64,000 nucleotides of DNA from Arachis hypogaea (GCF_003086295.3 NC_092054.1:35494393-35558392); one strand, 5' to 3'. Shown: positions 42,680 to 55,108, counted from the first letter of the stretch. Program-made: numbers and translations. The notes: a model not told the origin generated them from the letters alone.

Positions 42680-44125
42680 CCACACCATGGTCAATGGGCT
42701 CAAAAACACAAACGGGCCCATGTTGGGCCGAAGCCAAAGGCTTACAAGCCCTTCATTTAAGGCATTTCAGCACTCATTTTCTCCCCTTTGTTGAGAGAGC
42801 CACGGATAGAGAAGAGGGAAAGAGAAGAAAACCCTTGTTCACTATTTATCACCGCACTAAAATTCACATATCTCTCAATCCGAAGCTCTGATCGACGACC
42901 CATTTACGGCTACGCATTTGTCTCGACTCCCTCTTCATTTTGATCTAAACTTTTTGGTAAGGAAGAAATCCTTGACCCATTTTCTGTTTCATCACCAAAA
43001 ATGCATTTTGGTTAGTTTGGTGTTGAGATTTTGTGATTTTGATGTTTAGGAGAAGCTTAACCTTGAATTCTAGCAAAATTTTGACCCATAAACATGTGGG
43101 TTAAGGTAAGAAAACTCTTTTCTCTTTGATTTCCCCTTTTATGTGTGAGTTCTAGTTGGACTATGTGTGCAATTTGGTGAAATTAGAGTTGCTTAGTTTT
43201 AATTTGCACAAATTGGGTACTTGGTGTGGTTGCGGAGCTTTTGTTGATCCTTGAATTGATGCTTGGGCTAATTTTGGGTCAATTGGTGGAGACTTTGAGG
43301 ATTGGTCAAAGTTTGGGTCCTTTTGGGGTGGAAATCCAACTGTTGGAAAACCGCCGTCAACAAGGTAGGAATTTTTCTTAAAACTATTTTATTACCAACA
43401 ATTGTTATAAATCGATATCGATATAAAAATTATATTTTTGGTAATTATGTGTGTCTCATGAATTGGTATATATGATTTTTGATGTGCTTGAATGATGAAT
43501 TAGTGTAAATGTTGGGTTTGATGATGGTTGAGAATGTATGTATGATTAGTAAATGAATGTTGTGATTTTGATTCCCTCGTGATGAGCTATGAAATTGAAT
43601 TGAATGATGTTTGATGATAGAGTTTGGACCTAAGGCTGTATTCGGGTAAGTTTCGGTAAGTATGGTGGTATTGTCTCTGATGTGAATGATGTTGAGCTTG
43701 GCGTTAACATGAATTAGTGAGTTTTGGTATTTGAATGATATTCATGATTTGAAAATAGTTCATTCATGGAGAACTGGGTGTTTTAGCTCTTGTATGGTTA
43801 GAAAGTTATTGAGGATTGATAAATGAGGGTTGAATATGCTTAGTAATAGTTTGGGGTGGTTTTGAAATGAATTAGACTGAGAATTGGTGAAAATGACATT
43901 ATGCAAATTTTTGGTAAAAAATGAATTTTTGACCAACTTCGATGGGTTATAACTTGGCGCTCGGAGTTTGGAATTGAATGAAATTTATCTTAAATTAAAT
44001 ATAATAAAAAGAACTTTAATATCGTTTAAGAATGGAGGAAAATGGAGTTTTGTAGCAAAAGTTATGAAGGTTTGAAAACTCGGCTTTAAAACTAAAATTC
44101 TGAAGTTCAGCGGAATTGGGGATTC

Positions 44126-44206
44126 ACACGTATGCACAAGGCATGCATTCACCTAAATTTAAAACAGAATTGAAATTGCGCGTACGCACAGGGCATGCGT
44201 ACACAC
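44126..44206 (+). repeat. GCGTACGCA-type palindromes in a chromovirus LTR
   Basis: CACACGTATGCACAAGGCATGC and CGCGTACGCAC-AGGG-CATGCGTACAC are arranged as in G's LTR, although the element belongs to a different clade. The right LTR keeps part of it (47703-47767). Confidence 0.65.
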
Positions 44207-44579
44207 AACTGCAATGATTTTTTGAAATTTCTATTTTTGAACTGTTTAACCTATCCAACCAGTTTGTAAACCCCTACAGCCCCCATATAAACTCTGATAA
44301 CCTATTTTAAAACTTTATATACACTGGGGTTGGATTTTAATAAAATTGAATTAAGTTTTCCATTCGAAACTTTCTAAAGGGAATATTGAGAATGTTGCGG
44401 GGTTGGTGATTTCGTCCCATCGGTGGTGAGGACGGTAGTATTATCCCGTTCACGAGATAATGAAATTGATAAACTGACAGAGAATTGGAGTTAATGACTC
44501 TAAGTTTGAGAAGTTGAACAAAGGGTTATGATTAATGAATCTAATGGTTATGAAATTGATTTAAAGACATTAATGTTGA

Positions 44580-45135
44580 CTGATTGTCGTCCAAATGACT
44601 GTGATTGGCAAGGGCGAAGGTTTGTCCCACTTGCGTATTAATGTGGCACTACCTCCAGGAGAAAGTGGTAGGGCACTCTCCTTTGAAATTATTCCTCTTG
44701 GGGATGCAATTGTGATTTGGGAGTGGAGATGGTGGTAGGAAACTCTCTCTTGGAATGTTTCCCCCACGTCCTCTTCTGATTGTTGGTTGGGAGTGGGAAA
44801 GGTGGTAGGGCACTCTCCCTCCGAATGTTTTCTCCTACATCCTCTTTTGATTGTTGGTTGGGAGTGGAAAAGATGGTAGAGCACTCTCCCTCCGAATGTT
44901 TTTTCCCACATCCTCTTTTAATTGTGTATGCTGAAAGTGAGAAAGGTGGTAGGGCACTCTTTCTCGAAATATTTTTCCCACATCTCTCTCTAGTTGCAAG
45001 GTGGTAGGGCACTATCCTATGAAATTTTACGGCATCCAGGGGAAGGTGGTAGGGCACTCTCCCACATAATGTTTCCCCCTGAGTATACCTCGAGGAGAAG
45101 GTAGTAGGACATTCTCACTCGGAATTATTCCTCCT
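44580..45135 (+). repeat. Tandem repeat with GGTGGTAGGGCACTCTCC core
   Basis: About seven to eight imperfect units of roughly 45-95 bp, each carrying AAGGTGGTAGGGCACTCTCC-like sequence and, in the middle units, a TTGATTGTTGGTTGGGAGTG-like segment. Lies inside the left LTR. Confidence 0.75.
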
Positions 45136-45474
45136 GGAAATGCGCATCAGAGAGATTGATCCGGGAGATGCCAACTGGATTTGTGTCGGATCCTGGCAGT
45201 TTAACCGACACGTGAGCTCACGGCCAATAGGACAGGCATGCATCATACTTCATTTGGGTCTGCATAATTACTTGGGATTGCCTAATTGACATCATGTTAA
45301 TTGCTAATTGTGCTACTTGTCATACTTGCTCTCTATACGTGATTGTTTGACTGTCTGTGTGATTGGGACTCGTTGGTTTGGATTATGATAATTTGAGTGA
45401 GATAGATTATATGCTTGAGCTAGAAGCCGTGACATTCTGGTAGTAAGGATGCATGTTACATTATGGTATCAGAG

Positions 45475-46208
45475 TAGTCTTTTCTGTAGAGCCTGAGGAA
45501 AAGACTAATTATGCTTCAATTGCATACTCTGAACGTCTATCATGTTGTAGGTCTTGTCCAGAGGATGAGAGTTAGAGCGTTATGCATGTGACTATCTACT
45601 GATTAACCCTGTTAGTCTACCATGCACATTTCATGGTATTCAATTTGTCCAACATAATACTATTGATCTGTGTATTTGGAAACACTAATGGATTATCATA
45701 GACAATATATGAGTAATATGTTATGTGAATCACGGGGTTTGAAAATGTTAGGTATTCTTTTTCGATTAGTTTGAGATGACGAATGCGCCTGGATCGTTCC
45801 GTGTGATCTCACGGATTGTTTATTCCTCCATTATTTGTCTTGGAATTTCTTGTTTCACTGCCTTTTCTTGAAAAGTGATTGGTTCTTTTGCTTCATGTAT
45901 TGCATTCGCTTTTCTTTGTGGACCTTAGTTGGCATCATTTGTGAACCCTGTACTTCTCTTATTCATCTTGAACCTGTTTCAGCCTAAGATACCAACTTTT
46001 CTTGTGTTTCTGTCAAAGTTCTTTGACTCAGATTTCTTAAGATGCAATTTGACACTCTGTTTGGCACATCTAACCACGTTTGTACATCTTTATTAAATTT
46101 TACTCTATTATGTTTCCTCCTCATGTTCTAATACAGTGATCAGCTATGTGCTATTTTTGTATATTATGTTAATTTTCGAGGACGAACATTTTTACAAGTA
46201 GGGTAGGA
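45475..46208 (+). other. Residual internal region of element I
   Basis: Leader and 3' end joined without gag-pol; no coding signal. Ends in ACAAGTAGGGTAGGA, a PPT-like purine run, before the right LTR. Confidence 0.6.
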
Positions 46209-47767
46209 TGTAAGACCCCAGATTTTTGGTGCATTTGAAAAATTAAAATATGAGTTATTTGAGATTTTAAACTTTGTTTTACGAATGGCATAAAAAATAT
46301 TTAAGAACGAAAATCGGACACTTATTTTAAAGATTTTGGCCCAAAATAGGACCAACGGGTTCAAAAACACAAAACAGGCCCATGTTGGGCCCAAGCCCAA
46401 GACTTATAAGCCCTTTGTGTAGGGCATTTCAGCACTCATTTTCTCCCCATTATCGAGAGAGCCATGGATAGAAAAGAGGGGAAGAGAAGGAAACCCTTGT
46501 TCACTATTCATCACCACACTAAAATCTACATATCTCTCAATTTGGAGCTTTGATCGACGATCTATTTGCGGCTACGCGTTCGTCTCGACTCCCTCTTTAA
46601 TTCTATTAAAACTTTGTGGAAAGAAACTTCAAAATCCTTGTCCCATTTTCTATTTTTTCAATGAAAACGCATTTTGATTAGTTTGTTGTTGAGATTTTAT
46701 GATTTTGATATTTAGGAAAAGTTTAACCTTGAGTTCTAGCAAAGTTTTGACCCATAAACACGTGAATTAAGGTAAAAGAACTCTTTTCTCGTTGATTTTT
46801 CCTTTTATGTGCAAGCCCTAGTTGAACTATATGTGGAATTTGGTGAAATTAGAGTTGCTTAGTTGATTTTATGCAAATTGGGTGCTTGGTGTGGTTACAG
46901 AGCTTTTGTTGAGGCTTGAATTGACGCTTGGGTCCTTTTGGGGTGGAAATCCAAGTGTTGGAAAATCGTTGTCAACAAAGTAGGGATTTTTTTTAAAACC
47001 ATTTTACTAGCAAGGATTGTTATAAATCGATATCGATATGAAAGTTATAATTTTGGCGATTATGTGAGTCTCATGAAGTGGTATGTATGATTTTTGATGT
47101 GCTTGAATGATGAACTAGTGTAAATATTGTGTTTGATTAGTAAATGAATGTTGTGATTTTGATTACCTCGTGATGAGCTATGAAATTGAATTGAATGATG
47201 TTTGATGTGAGAGTTTGTGCCTAAGACCGTATTTGGATAAGTTTCGGTAAGTATGATGGTATTGTCTGTTATGTGAATGATGTTGAGCTTGGTGTGGACA
47301 TGGATTAGTGAGTTTTGGTATTTGAATGATATTAATGATTTTGAAAATATTTAATTGATGGAAAACTAGGTGTTTTAGGTCTTGTATGGTTAGAAAGTGA
47401 TTGAGGATTGATAAATGAGGGTTGAGTATTCTTAAGGTTGGTTTGGGGTGGTTTTGAAATGAATTAAATTGAGAATTGGTGAAAATGACATTATCCAGAT
47501 TTTTGGTAAAAAATGAGTTTTTGACCAATTTCAACTGGTAATAACTTGATGCTCAGAGTTCAAAATTGAATGCAATTTATCTTAAATTAAAGATAATGGA
47601 AAGAGCTTTAAAACTGTCTAACGGAGTTTTGTAGCAAAAGTTATGAAGGTTTGAAAACTGGGCTTTAAAACTGAAATTCTGAAGTTCTGCAGAATTGGAG
47701 ATTTGCATACGCATAGGCCATGTGTACACATGAATTTAAAACAGAATTGAAATCATACGTACGCACG
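46209..47767 (+). repeat. Right LTR of element I (3'-truncated)
   Basis: Starts TGTAAGACCCC. Homology with the left LTR stops at GTACGCAC near 47767. Confidence 0.72.
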
Positions 47768-48026
47768 GAACCAACGAATGAAAGATTATACCAATGATGA
47801 AAGATTAAGGCGATGAAAGATTATACCATCCATAGAGGTGTAGATTATCGGGTATATGAGTCGAAACCAACGACATTCTATGCTAGATTATCCAGAGCAC
47901 TACTGCCCCAGACTTGTCTCCAAATAGAATGGTTCCAAATAATAACATTATGTCGCACTTGACGTACCTCTAAATGTGAATATCATCAGTAAAAAATAAA
48001 CGATCTTTCCATCCTCGAAACCACGT
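47768..48026 (-). pseudogene. Weak plant-mobile-domain-like remnant
   Basis: On the minus strand around 47880-47960 a short stretch reads MLLFGTILFGDKSGAVV. It resembles the LxGGxLFxDKSG block of plant mobile domain (PMD/MAIL1-like) proteins. Too short and broken to be sure; the rest of the interval shows nothing recognisable. Confidence 0.25.
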
Positions 48027-48640
48027 CACTACAAGAAAAAATACTTTCAGCGGTCATTTATTTTGCTTTTAGTGGCAATAAAATAGTTGTTAGTATATTT
48101 ACCGGTAATTATACATTAGCCGTCTTATACTTTGTCACTAAAAGGTTTTAGCGGCAATTATAATATATGCCGGTAAAGACCTTTTTAATACCCGCAAAAA
48201 ATATATAACTTTTAACGGCCATTTTCTTAGCAATCTATATGGCCACCAAAAGTAATTCTAAGATTACAATGTTATTCACTTTTAATAGCCATTATTATTA
48301 CCGCCAAAATCCATTTACCGACAATTTATATGGCCACTAAAAATAATTCTAAAATTGTAATGTTATTCACTTTTAGTTGCCATTACTATTGCCGCTAAAA
48401 TCTTAAGACTTTTTTAATTATACTCACTCTTTTAGAAATAACAACCTATCCTTTTTCAAAAATTTCAAATTATTTTTACCAACAATTATTATTATTGTAC
48501 ATAATATAAAATTGCTAAAAATAATTACTATAAAATAAAATATTTCATTAAATTCAAAATATTTATATACAAATTTCTCTTGAAAAGTAATAACGCATAA
48601 TACAAATTTAAACAACACAAATACTACAAGTCTATGTTGA
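48027..48640 (+). mobile_element. CACTA (En/Spm-type) transposon terminus
   Basis: Begins CACTACAAGAAAAAAT, the typical CACTA terminal inverted repeat. It is followed by many short subterminal repeats (TTTTAGCGGCAATT, ACCGCCAAAAT and variants) to about 48410. The opposite terminus is not in the window. Confidence 0.75.
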
Positions 48641-48790
48641 GAAGAAACAACAAGTTACACTGGATAACCGATACAGTAACTTAATTGCTCAAATGAATAT
48701 CATGTTGAGGTTGATGAACTTGTGAAAAAGGTAGCATTATTGGAACAAGAGAAACATGGCCTCTCTGAGCAACTTGTTGCATTAATCTGT
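48641..48790 (+). pseudogene. Coiled-coil fragment, possibly a plant transposase C-terminus
   Basis: The plus frame gives VDELVKKVALLEQEKHGLSEQL, a coiled-coil tail of the type seen at the C-terminus of CACTA-associated plant transposase proteins. Only about 50 residues remain and the reading frame is broken. Confidence 0.35.
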
Positions 48791-49235
48791 GTCTCTTCTG
48801 AGAGTGGTGAACTGGTGGTTAAAGGGAAAAATGATAGTTCGAAAACTTTGTACTGTAACTGTGAATAATGCTAGTGCAAACTTTGTTGCTGTGAATACTT
48901 TGGTTAAAATCATGCGAGAATGGAATGGTTGTACCATGTTGGGTGGGGAATTCGTTCATTTGAGATGTGCTGCCCATATTTTAAATTTAATTGTTTGGGA
49001 TGGTTTGAAAGATCTACAGTCATCTATTGTTAGGATTAGAACTTCTTGTAAGTTTGTGAAGTCATCTCCGTCTAGGTTAGCAACCTTTAGGAGGTGTGCA
49101 CATGAGGCAAACATTACGAGTCGACAAATGATTACTCTTGATGTGCCGACGAGGTGGAATTCTACTTATATGATGTTGGAAGTGGCCGAAAAATTTGAAA
49201 AGGCATTTGCTCGTCTTGCTAGGGATGATTCTCAT
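48791..49235 (+). pseudogene. hAT-family transposase fragment
   Basis: About 145 codons of open frame. Motifs TVTVNNASANFVAV, HLRCAAHILNLIVWDGLK, SPSRLATFRRCA and LDVPTRWNSTYMML are the RNase H-like catalytic region of plant hAT transposases (ZBED/RICESLEEPER-like). The first and last thirds of the protein are missing; the right end is cut by insertion of J. Confidence 0.8.
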
Positions 49236-50704
49236 TGACGTTCTGGTTTCCTGCTAGTAAAGAATTTCATAAAAATATGATCACATTGTAAGTACAGTTT
49301 CTAAACCAGCAAAGAACCCTTTCGTACAAAAATATAGTTGTCACAAGTAACAAAACCCAATAAAATTTATAACCGAAGTATTTAAACCTCGGGTCGTCTT
49401 CTCAAGGAATTGCAGGGAGGTGTATTTATTATTGGTTATGGAAAATTATATTTTTGGGTTTTTGAAACAGGGAACAAGTAAATTAAATGACGAGAAAAAT
49501 AATAAATTAATAATTAGAAAATCTCTTGGCAAGGTATGAGAACTGGAATTTCTATCCTAGTTATCCTTATCAGGTGTGATGAGAATTGTTGTTGTTCCCA
49601 CTTAGTTAATCCTTACTAAATAAGGAAAGTCAAGTGGACTAATTAACTTGATTCCTCGGTCCTAGTCAACTCCTATGGAAAGACTAGCTGTAGAGGAATT
49701 CAACTCAATCAGCAATCCTAATTTCCAATCAACTACTGAGTTTGATAACTCAAGTGTTACCAATTACTTAACCAAATCCAAAGGGAGAAAATAAATCAAT
49801 AATTAAATTGAAAGTATCATAAATAAAACAATCATAAGTCTGAAATACCTCAAATTGCATTAATGAAGAAAATCATAACATGAATGGTTCATAAGCCAAA
49901 TTAAAAAGATAAATAACAATTAAAGGTATAAATAAAACTAGAAAATAAAATAAAGGGACATTGAACCTGTAATTGAAGAGAAGTAGCCTAAACATAATAG
50001 AAATCATAAATCCTAATCCTGAGAGAGAGGAGAGAACCTCTCTCTAAAAACTACATCTAAAACCTAAAATTGTGAATTATGAATGTTCTCCTTTTCGTCC
50101 CCCTTTGATTTCTCCATTCTCTGGCTTATATTCCGTATTTCTGACTTGGATTTGGGCCAAAAAAGGGTCCAGAAATCGTTGGGGGCATTTTCTGTAAATT
50201 CCTGTACGTGGCGTCTGTCACGCGTTCGCGTGGGTCACGCGTTCGCGTGAATTGGAGTTCTTTCTTGTCACGTGTACGCGTCGGTCATGCGTCCGCGTCA
50301 TTTGCGTTCTGCTCAAGGAACACGTCCGCGTCAGTCACGCGTTTGCGTCAATGCCATTTCGCGCTAGGCACGCGTTCGCGTCATCCATGCGTTCACGTCG
50401 CTGCCTTTTCTTCAAAAATCCATTTTTTTGCTTTCCTTCCATTTTTGTATGTTTTCTTTTTTTCCTTTAAGCCATTCCTGTCCTATGAGACCTGAAAATA
50501 CTTAACACACAAATCACGGCATTGAATTGTAATGAAGGATAATTAAATTTAATATTTTTAAAGCATAGGAAACATGTTTTTCACATATATCATAAAATAA
50601 GGAAGGAAAAGTAAAACCATGCAATTCATATGAATAAGTGGGTGAAAATTTGATAAAAACACTCAATTTGAGCACAAGATGAATCATAAAATAGGGGTTT
50701 ATCA
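49236..50704 (-). repeat. 3' LTR of element J
   Basis: 1,469 bp, TGATAAACCCC at 50704, closely related to F's LTR. TATA-like GAATATAAGCC near 50120-50130; palindromes at 50219-50399. Confidence 0.9.
50219..50399 (-). repeat. CACGCGTTCGCGTG palindrome cluster (element J)
   Basis: About seven units, the first two (CACGCGTTCGCGTG, 50219-50251) nearly identical and only a few bases apart. Confidence 0.8.
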
Positions 50705-50742
50705 ACCTCCCCACACTTAAACAATAGCATGTTCTCATGCTA
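50705..50742 (-). other. Hairpin and polypurine tract, element J
   Basis: On the element strand TAGCATG-AGAA-CATGCTA (50725-50742), then AAGTGTGGGGAGGT next to the LTR. Confidence 0.7.
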
Positions 50743-51207
50743 AATCCAAGAGAAAGAGTAAAGTTAGAATGGTGGAATCTTATGCAATGCAATCTATTCT
50801 AAATGCAAGACAATTAAATAATTAAATTTGGATATATGAAGATGAGCTATTGAACTCTCACTGAATTTTTGTGTTTACTCTCTAGTCACTCAGTGTTTGG
50901 GGTTAATCACTCTATTCTTTTCTATTCCTGCTTTCTAAAATTTTATTCTTCATCTAACCAATCAACAAATATATAATGTATACATACAAACATCATGAGG
51001 TCTTTTTCAAGGTTGTAATGGGGCCAAGGTAAAGTTAAGGGTATATATAAGGCTAAGTGAGCTATAAGTTGAATCCTTAATTAGCCTAAGATCTCACCTA
51101 ACATATACATACTCTTTCATAAGTTTGAAAATTTGCCTAGCTATCCATAATTTTTTCATTTTTGTATTACATACTCATGTACCAATTTATTTTTAATGTT
51201 ATCCTAT

Positions 51208-52749
51208 TGGTGCACGAATTATGAATTACACTTTTCACAACTCGTACCACTGACCAGCAAGTGCACTGGGTCGTCCAAGTAATACCTCACGTGAGTAAGG
51301 GTCGAATCCCACGGAGATTGTTGGTTTGAAGCAATCTATGATTATCTTGTAAATCTTAGTCAGGAATTCAATTATGTTTATCAGTTGAATTGCAAATAAA
51401 CAATAGAGCATGGATTAAAGGTTACTTGTTATGCAGTAATGGAGAATATGTTGGAGTTTTGGAGATGCTTTGTCTTCTGAATCTCTGCTTTCCTCTATCT
51501 TCTTGTTCACGCACGCACGTCCTCCTATGGCAAGCTGTGTGTTGGTGGATCACCGTTGTCAATGGCTACCTTCCATCCTTCCAGTGAAAACTACGCTGAC
51601 GCGCTCTGTCACAGCACGGCTAATCACCAGTTGGTTCTCGATCCGGTTGGAATAGGATTTACTATCCTTTTGCGTCTGTCACTAACGCCCAGCCTTCAGG
51701 AGTTTGAAGCTCGTCACAGTCATTCAATCTTTGAATCCTACTCGGAATACCACAGACAAGGTTTAGACTTTCCGGATTCTCATGAATGCCGCCATCAGTT
51801 CTAGCTTATACCACGGAGATTCTGATCAAGGAATCTAAGAGATACTCATTCAATCGTATATAGAACGAAGGTGGTTGTCAGGCACACGTTCATGATTTGA
51901 GGAAGGTGATGAATGTCACAGATCATCACCTCCATCACAGTCAAGTGCGAATGAACATCTTAGATAGGAACAAGCGTGTTTGAATGGAAAACAGAAATAC
52001 TTGCATTAATTCATCGAGACACAGCAGAGCTCCTCACCCCCAACAATAGGGTTTAGAGACTCATGCCGTCAGAGAATACAAAGTTTTGATCTAAAAATGT
52101 CATGAGATACAAAATAAGTCTCTAAAAGTTGTTTAAATACTAAATTAGTAGCCTAGGTTTACAAAAAATGAGTAGACTATGATAGATGATGCAGAGATCC
52201 ACTTCTGGGGCCCACTTGGTGTGTGCTGGGACTGAGATTTAAGCAAGTCACGTGCAGAGGCCATTTGTGGAGTTGAACGCCAGTTTTTGTGCCAGTTTGG
52301 GCGTTCAACTCCAGCTTTTGATCCTTTTCTGGCGCTGGACGCCAGAATTGGGCAGAGAACTGGCGTTGAACGCCAGTTTACGTCATCTATCCTTGTGCAA
52401 AGTATAGACTATTATATATTTCTGGAAAGCCCTGGATGTCTACTTTCCAACGCAATTGGAACAATGCCATTTTGAGTTCTGTAACTCCAGAAAATCTACT
52501 TTGAGTGCAGAGAGGTCAGAATCCAACAGCATCAGCAGTCCTTTTTCAGCCTGAATTAGATTTTTGCTCAGCTCCCTCAATTTCAGCTAGAAAAATACCT
52601 GAAATTACAGAAAAACACACAACTCATAGTAAAGTCCAGAAATATGAATTTTTCCTAAAAACTAATGAAAATAGACTAAAAACAAACTAAAACATACTAA
52701 AAACTATATGAAATTAACCCCAAAAAGCGTATAAAATATCCGCTCATCA
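51208..52749 (-). repeat. 3' LTR of element K
   Basis: 1,542 bp, TGATGAGCGGATATTTTATA at 52749, ...CGTGCACCA at 51208. Short ORFs at 51390-51804 are repeated in the other LTR (61715-62129) and are not genes. Confidence 0.95.
52269..52377 (-). repeat. Palindrome cluster, 3' LTR of K
   Basis: GGAGTTGAACGCCAG, GGGCGTTCAACTCCAG, CTGGCGCTGGACGCCAG, CTGGCGTTGAACGCCAG; identical in the 5' LTR (62593-62701). Confidence 0.8.
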
Positions 52750-52787
52750 CAACACCAAACTTAAACTGTTGCTTGTCCTCGAGCAAC
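52750..52787 (-). other. Hairpin and PPT position, element K
   Basis: GTTGCTCG-AGGA-CAAGCAAC (one C/A mismatch), then AAGTTTGGTGTTG at the LTR. Confidence 0.58.
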
Positions 52788-53844
52788 TAGAAAAATAAAA
52801 TAGAAGACTAATAGGTTGAGAAGCAATAATATCTCAGAGTTTTTGATTGAAGCTCAGATTCTAATTAGATGAGCGGGACTAGTAGCTTTTTGCTTCTGAA
52901 CAGTTTTGGCATCTCACTTTATCCATTGAAGCTCAGAGTGATTGGCATCTATAGGAACTTAGAATTTAGATAGTGTTATTGATTCTCTTAGTTCAGTGTG
53001 ATGATTCTTGAACACAGCTTCTTTATGAGTCTTGGCCGTGGCCCTAAGCACTTTGTTTTCCAGTATTACCACCGGATACATAAATGCCACAGACACATAA
53101 TTGGGTGAACCTTTTTCAGATTGTGACTCAGCTTTGCTAAAGTCCCCAATTAGAGGTGTCCAGAGTTCTTAAGCACACTCTTCTTTTAGCTTTTGGATCT
53201 TGACTTTAACCGCTCAGTCTCAAGTTTTCACTTGACACCTTCACGCCACAAGCACATGGTTAGGGACAGCTTGGTTTAGCCACTTAGACCAGGATTTTAT
53301 TCCTTTAGGCCCTCCTATCCACTGATGTTCAAAGCCTTGGGATCCCTTTTATTTGCCCTTGCCTTTTGGTTTTAAGGGTTATTGGCTTTTTCTGCTTGCT
53401 TTTTCTTTTTTTTCTCTCTTTTTTTTTTCTGCAAGCTTTGTTCTTTGCTGCTTTTTCTTGCTTCAAGAATCATTTTTATGATTTTTCAGATTATCAATAA
53501 CATGTCTCATGTTCATCATTCTTTCAAGAGCCAACATATTTAACAGTCTTAAACAACAAATTCAGAAGACATATGCACTGTTCAAGCATTCATTCAGAAG
53601 ACAGAAAGCATTGCCACCACATTTAATTAATTAGAATTTCTCTTATTAAAACTTGAAATTTTATTGCCTCTTATTCAAAAGATCTACTACTTTATTCAGG
53701 TTTGCTGATGATGAGAAAAATAAACTATAGCTTAATTGGAGATAAAATCAAAATAGATACTAATTACTACTATATGACTCCTAAGGTAAACTTTTATAAG
53801 GACACTGTCACAGAGTTAAGGCAGAAATTGGAAATTAACAACCT
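52788..53844 (-). other. 3' UTR of element K
   Basis: Co-linear with the 3' UTRs of B, C and H; no coding signal. Confidence 0.75.
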
Positions 53845-54969
53845 TTATTCTGGGGGCACGGGGGTTCCTCTGATCCTTGGGGTGCTTGGTCCTACGAGAG
53901 AGGACTTTTGGCGCTTCGATTCCCTTAAGTCACGCCCTTGCTCCTCTTGTTCTTTAAACATATAGGTCAGCATTTGACTGTGTTCCTTTTGTTCTTTTAT
54001 TATTTGCTCCATAGCTTCCCGTATCTTGGTAACAGACGTCTCAAGATACTCCCAGTATTCAGATTGAGGGATCTCTGGGAGGAATTCCTGTGCTCTCTTC
54101 TTGATGGGATCATCCTGTGCTTGTTGTTTTTCCATTGATGCTTTGGTGATTGGCTTTTCAATTAGGATATATTCAGTTATTCCCATCCTTACTCCAGCGT
54201 CCTTGCAGAGCAGAGAAATCACGCTTGGATAAGCCAACCTGGCCTCTTTTGAATTTTTGTTAGCAATTTTGTAGAGTTCAGTTGAAATCAGCTGATGAAC
54301 CTCCACTTCCTTTCCCATCATGATGCGATGGATCATCACTGCTCTTTTAACTGTGACTTCAGAACGGTTGCTAGTAGGCAACAGAGAACGCCCAATGAAG
54401 TCCAGCCATCCTCTGGCGACTGGTTTGAGATCCTCCCTCTTGAGTTGATTTGGGATACCTTTTGTGTTGGTGGTCCACCTGGCTCCAGGGATACATATGT
54501 CCTCTAGAATCTTATCCAGGTCAATGTCTGCTCTCATCATCCTCCTGTTGAAGGAGTCTGGATCATCCTTTAGCTGAGGTAGCTTTAAGATCTCCCTGAT
54601 CTTGTCAGGGGTGGTATGAACAATCTTTCCTCTGACCATGGTCCGAAATTCATAGAATGCAGTTCCAAATAGTTTTTGCTTGTCAGTTTGCCACATATTA
54701 GCATAGAACTCCTGGACCATGTTCCTTCCTACTTTCGTTTCAGGATTAGCTAGGACTTCCCAGTTCCTGATTCGAATTTGCTCCTGGATCTCCGGATATT
54801 CATCTTCTTTCAGATCGAATCTAACTTCCGGGATCACTGATCTCAGACCCATTACTTTAAGATAATGGTCTGAATGATCTTTAGATAAGAACTTCCCTTG
54901 ATTCTAAAGTGGTTTTGGAACGCTCTCTTTCTTGCCTCTTGGAGTGGGTTGTTTTCCTTTAGGAGCCAT
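53845..54969 (-). pseudogene. ORF2: putative plant transposon protein (element K), one nonsense codon
   Basis: ATG at 54969 (MAPKGKQPTPRGKK), 375 codons including the stop. It is open except for a TAG at 54904-54906, codon 22, where B has TGG. It is the best preserved ORF2 in the window. The conserved domain spans about residues 55-260 (VQEFYANMWQT, ARGWLDFIGRSLLPTSN, MMGKEVEVHQLIS). About residues 285-345 form a likely coiled coil (REAMEQIIKEQKEHSQML). No signal peptide or membrane segment is evident, so envelope function is not supported despite the env position. Function unknown. Confidence 0.82.
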
Positions 54970-55008
54970 GATCTTAGTGATCTCGGATAAACACACCAAA
55001 CTTAGAGG

Positions 55009-55028
55009 TTTGCTTGTCCTCAAGCAAA
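55009..55028 (-). other. AGGA-loop hairpin in the ORF2 leader (element K)
   Basis: TTTGCTTG-AGGA-CAAGCAAA, 8 perfect pairs, followed by AAGTTTGGTGTG on the element strand. Confidence 0.65.
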
Positions 55029-55100
55029 AGAAAAGAAAGGAGAGGGATAGAAGGAGAGCTAGGTGCAATTGTTGATGGAGGAGGAGGGAGGCCGAACCCA

Positions 55101-55108
55101 AATTTAAA
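55101..55108 (-). promoter_or_regulatory. Putative internal TATA-like box (element K)
   Basis: TTTAAATT on the element strand, before a CT-rich leader, in the same place as in B and H. Confidence 0.3.

Larger units (their letters stand above)
42680..45460 (+). repeat. Left LTR of element I (5'-truncated)
   Basis: Homologous to 46337-47767 over its first 1.5 kb; ends ATGTTACA before the PBS. Contains the tandem repeat at 44580-45135 and palindromes at 44126-44206. Confidence 0.72.
42680..47767 (+). mobile_element. Element I: internally deleted chromovirus-like Ty3-gypsy element
   Basis: Two related long LTRs (42680-45460, lacking about 130 bp at its 5' end, and 46209-47767, truncated at its 3' end) flank only about 750 bp. 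The PBS TGGTATCAGAG (45464-45474) fits initiator-Met tRNA. The 3' internal end ATTTTCGAGGACGAACATTTT, then a purine tract and LTR start TGTAAGACCCC, is typical of Del/Tekay-type chromoviruses. No gag or pol remains. Confidence 0.75.
49236..51207 (-). mobile_element. Element J: 3' LTR and 3' UTR of an ORF1/ORF2-type element
   Basis: 3' LTR 49236-50704, then the PPT/hairpin module and 3' UTR (50743-51207). K interrupts it and it resumes at 63075 to the window end. Inserted into the hAT fragment; CTCAT (49231-49235) is the likely left target duplication. Confidence 0.88.

Noticed and set aside
44689..45057. ORFs with repeated peptides on the minus strand (44570-45057)
   Set aside because: They are translations of the tandem repeat in the LTR of element I.
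47768..48026. Functional plant-mobile-domain gene
   Set aside because: Only about 17 residues look similar and the frame is broken.
51390..52129. Repeated small ORFs in K's LTR, also at 61715-62129
   Set aside because: Their repetition reflects the identical LTRs; no start context, domain or conservation in B or H LTRs.
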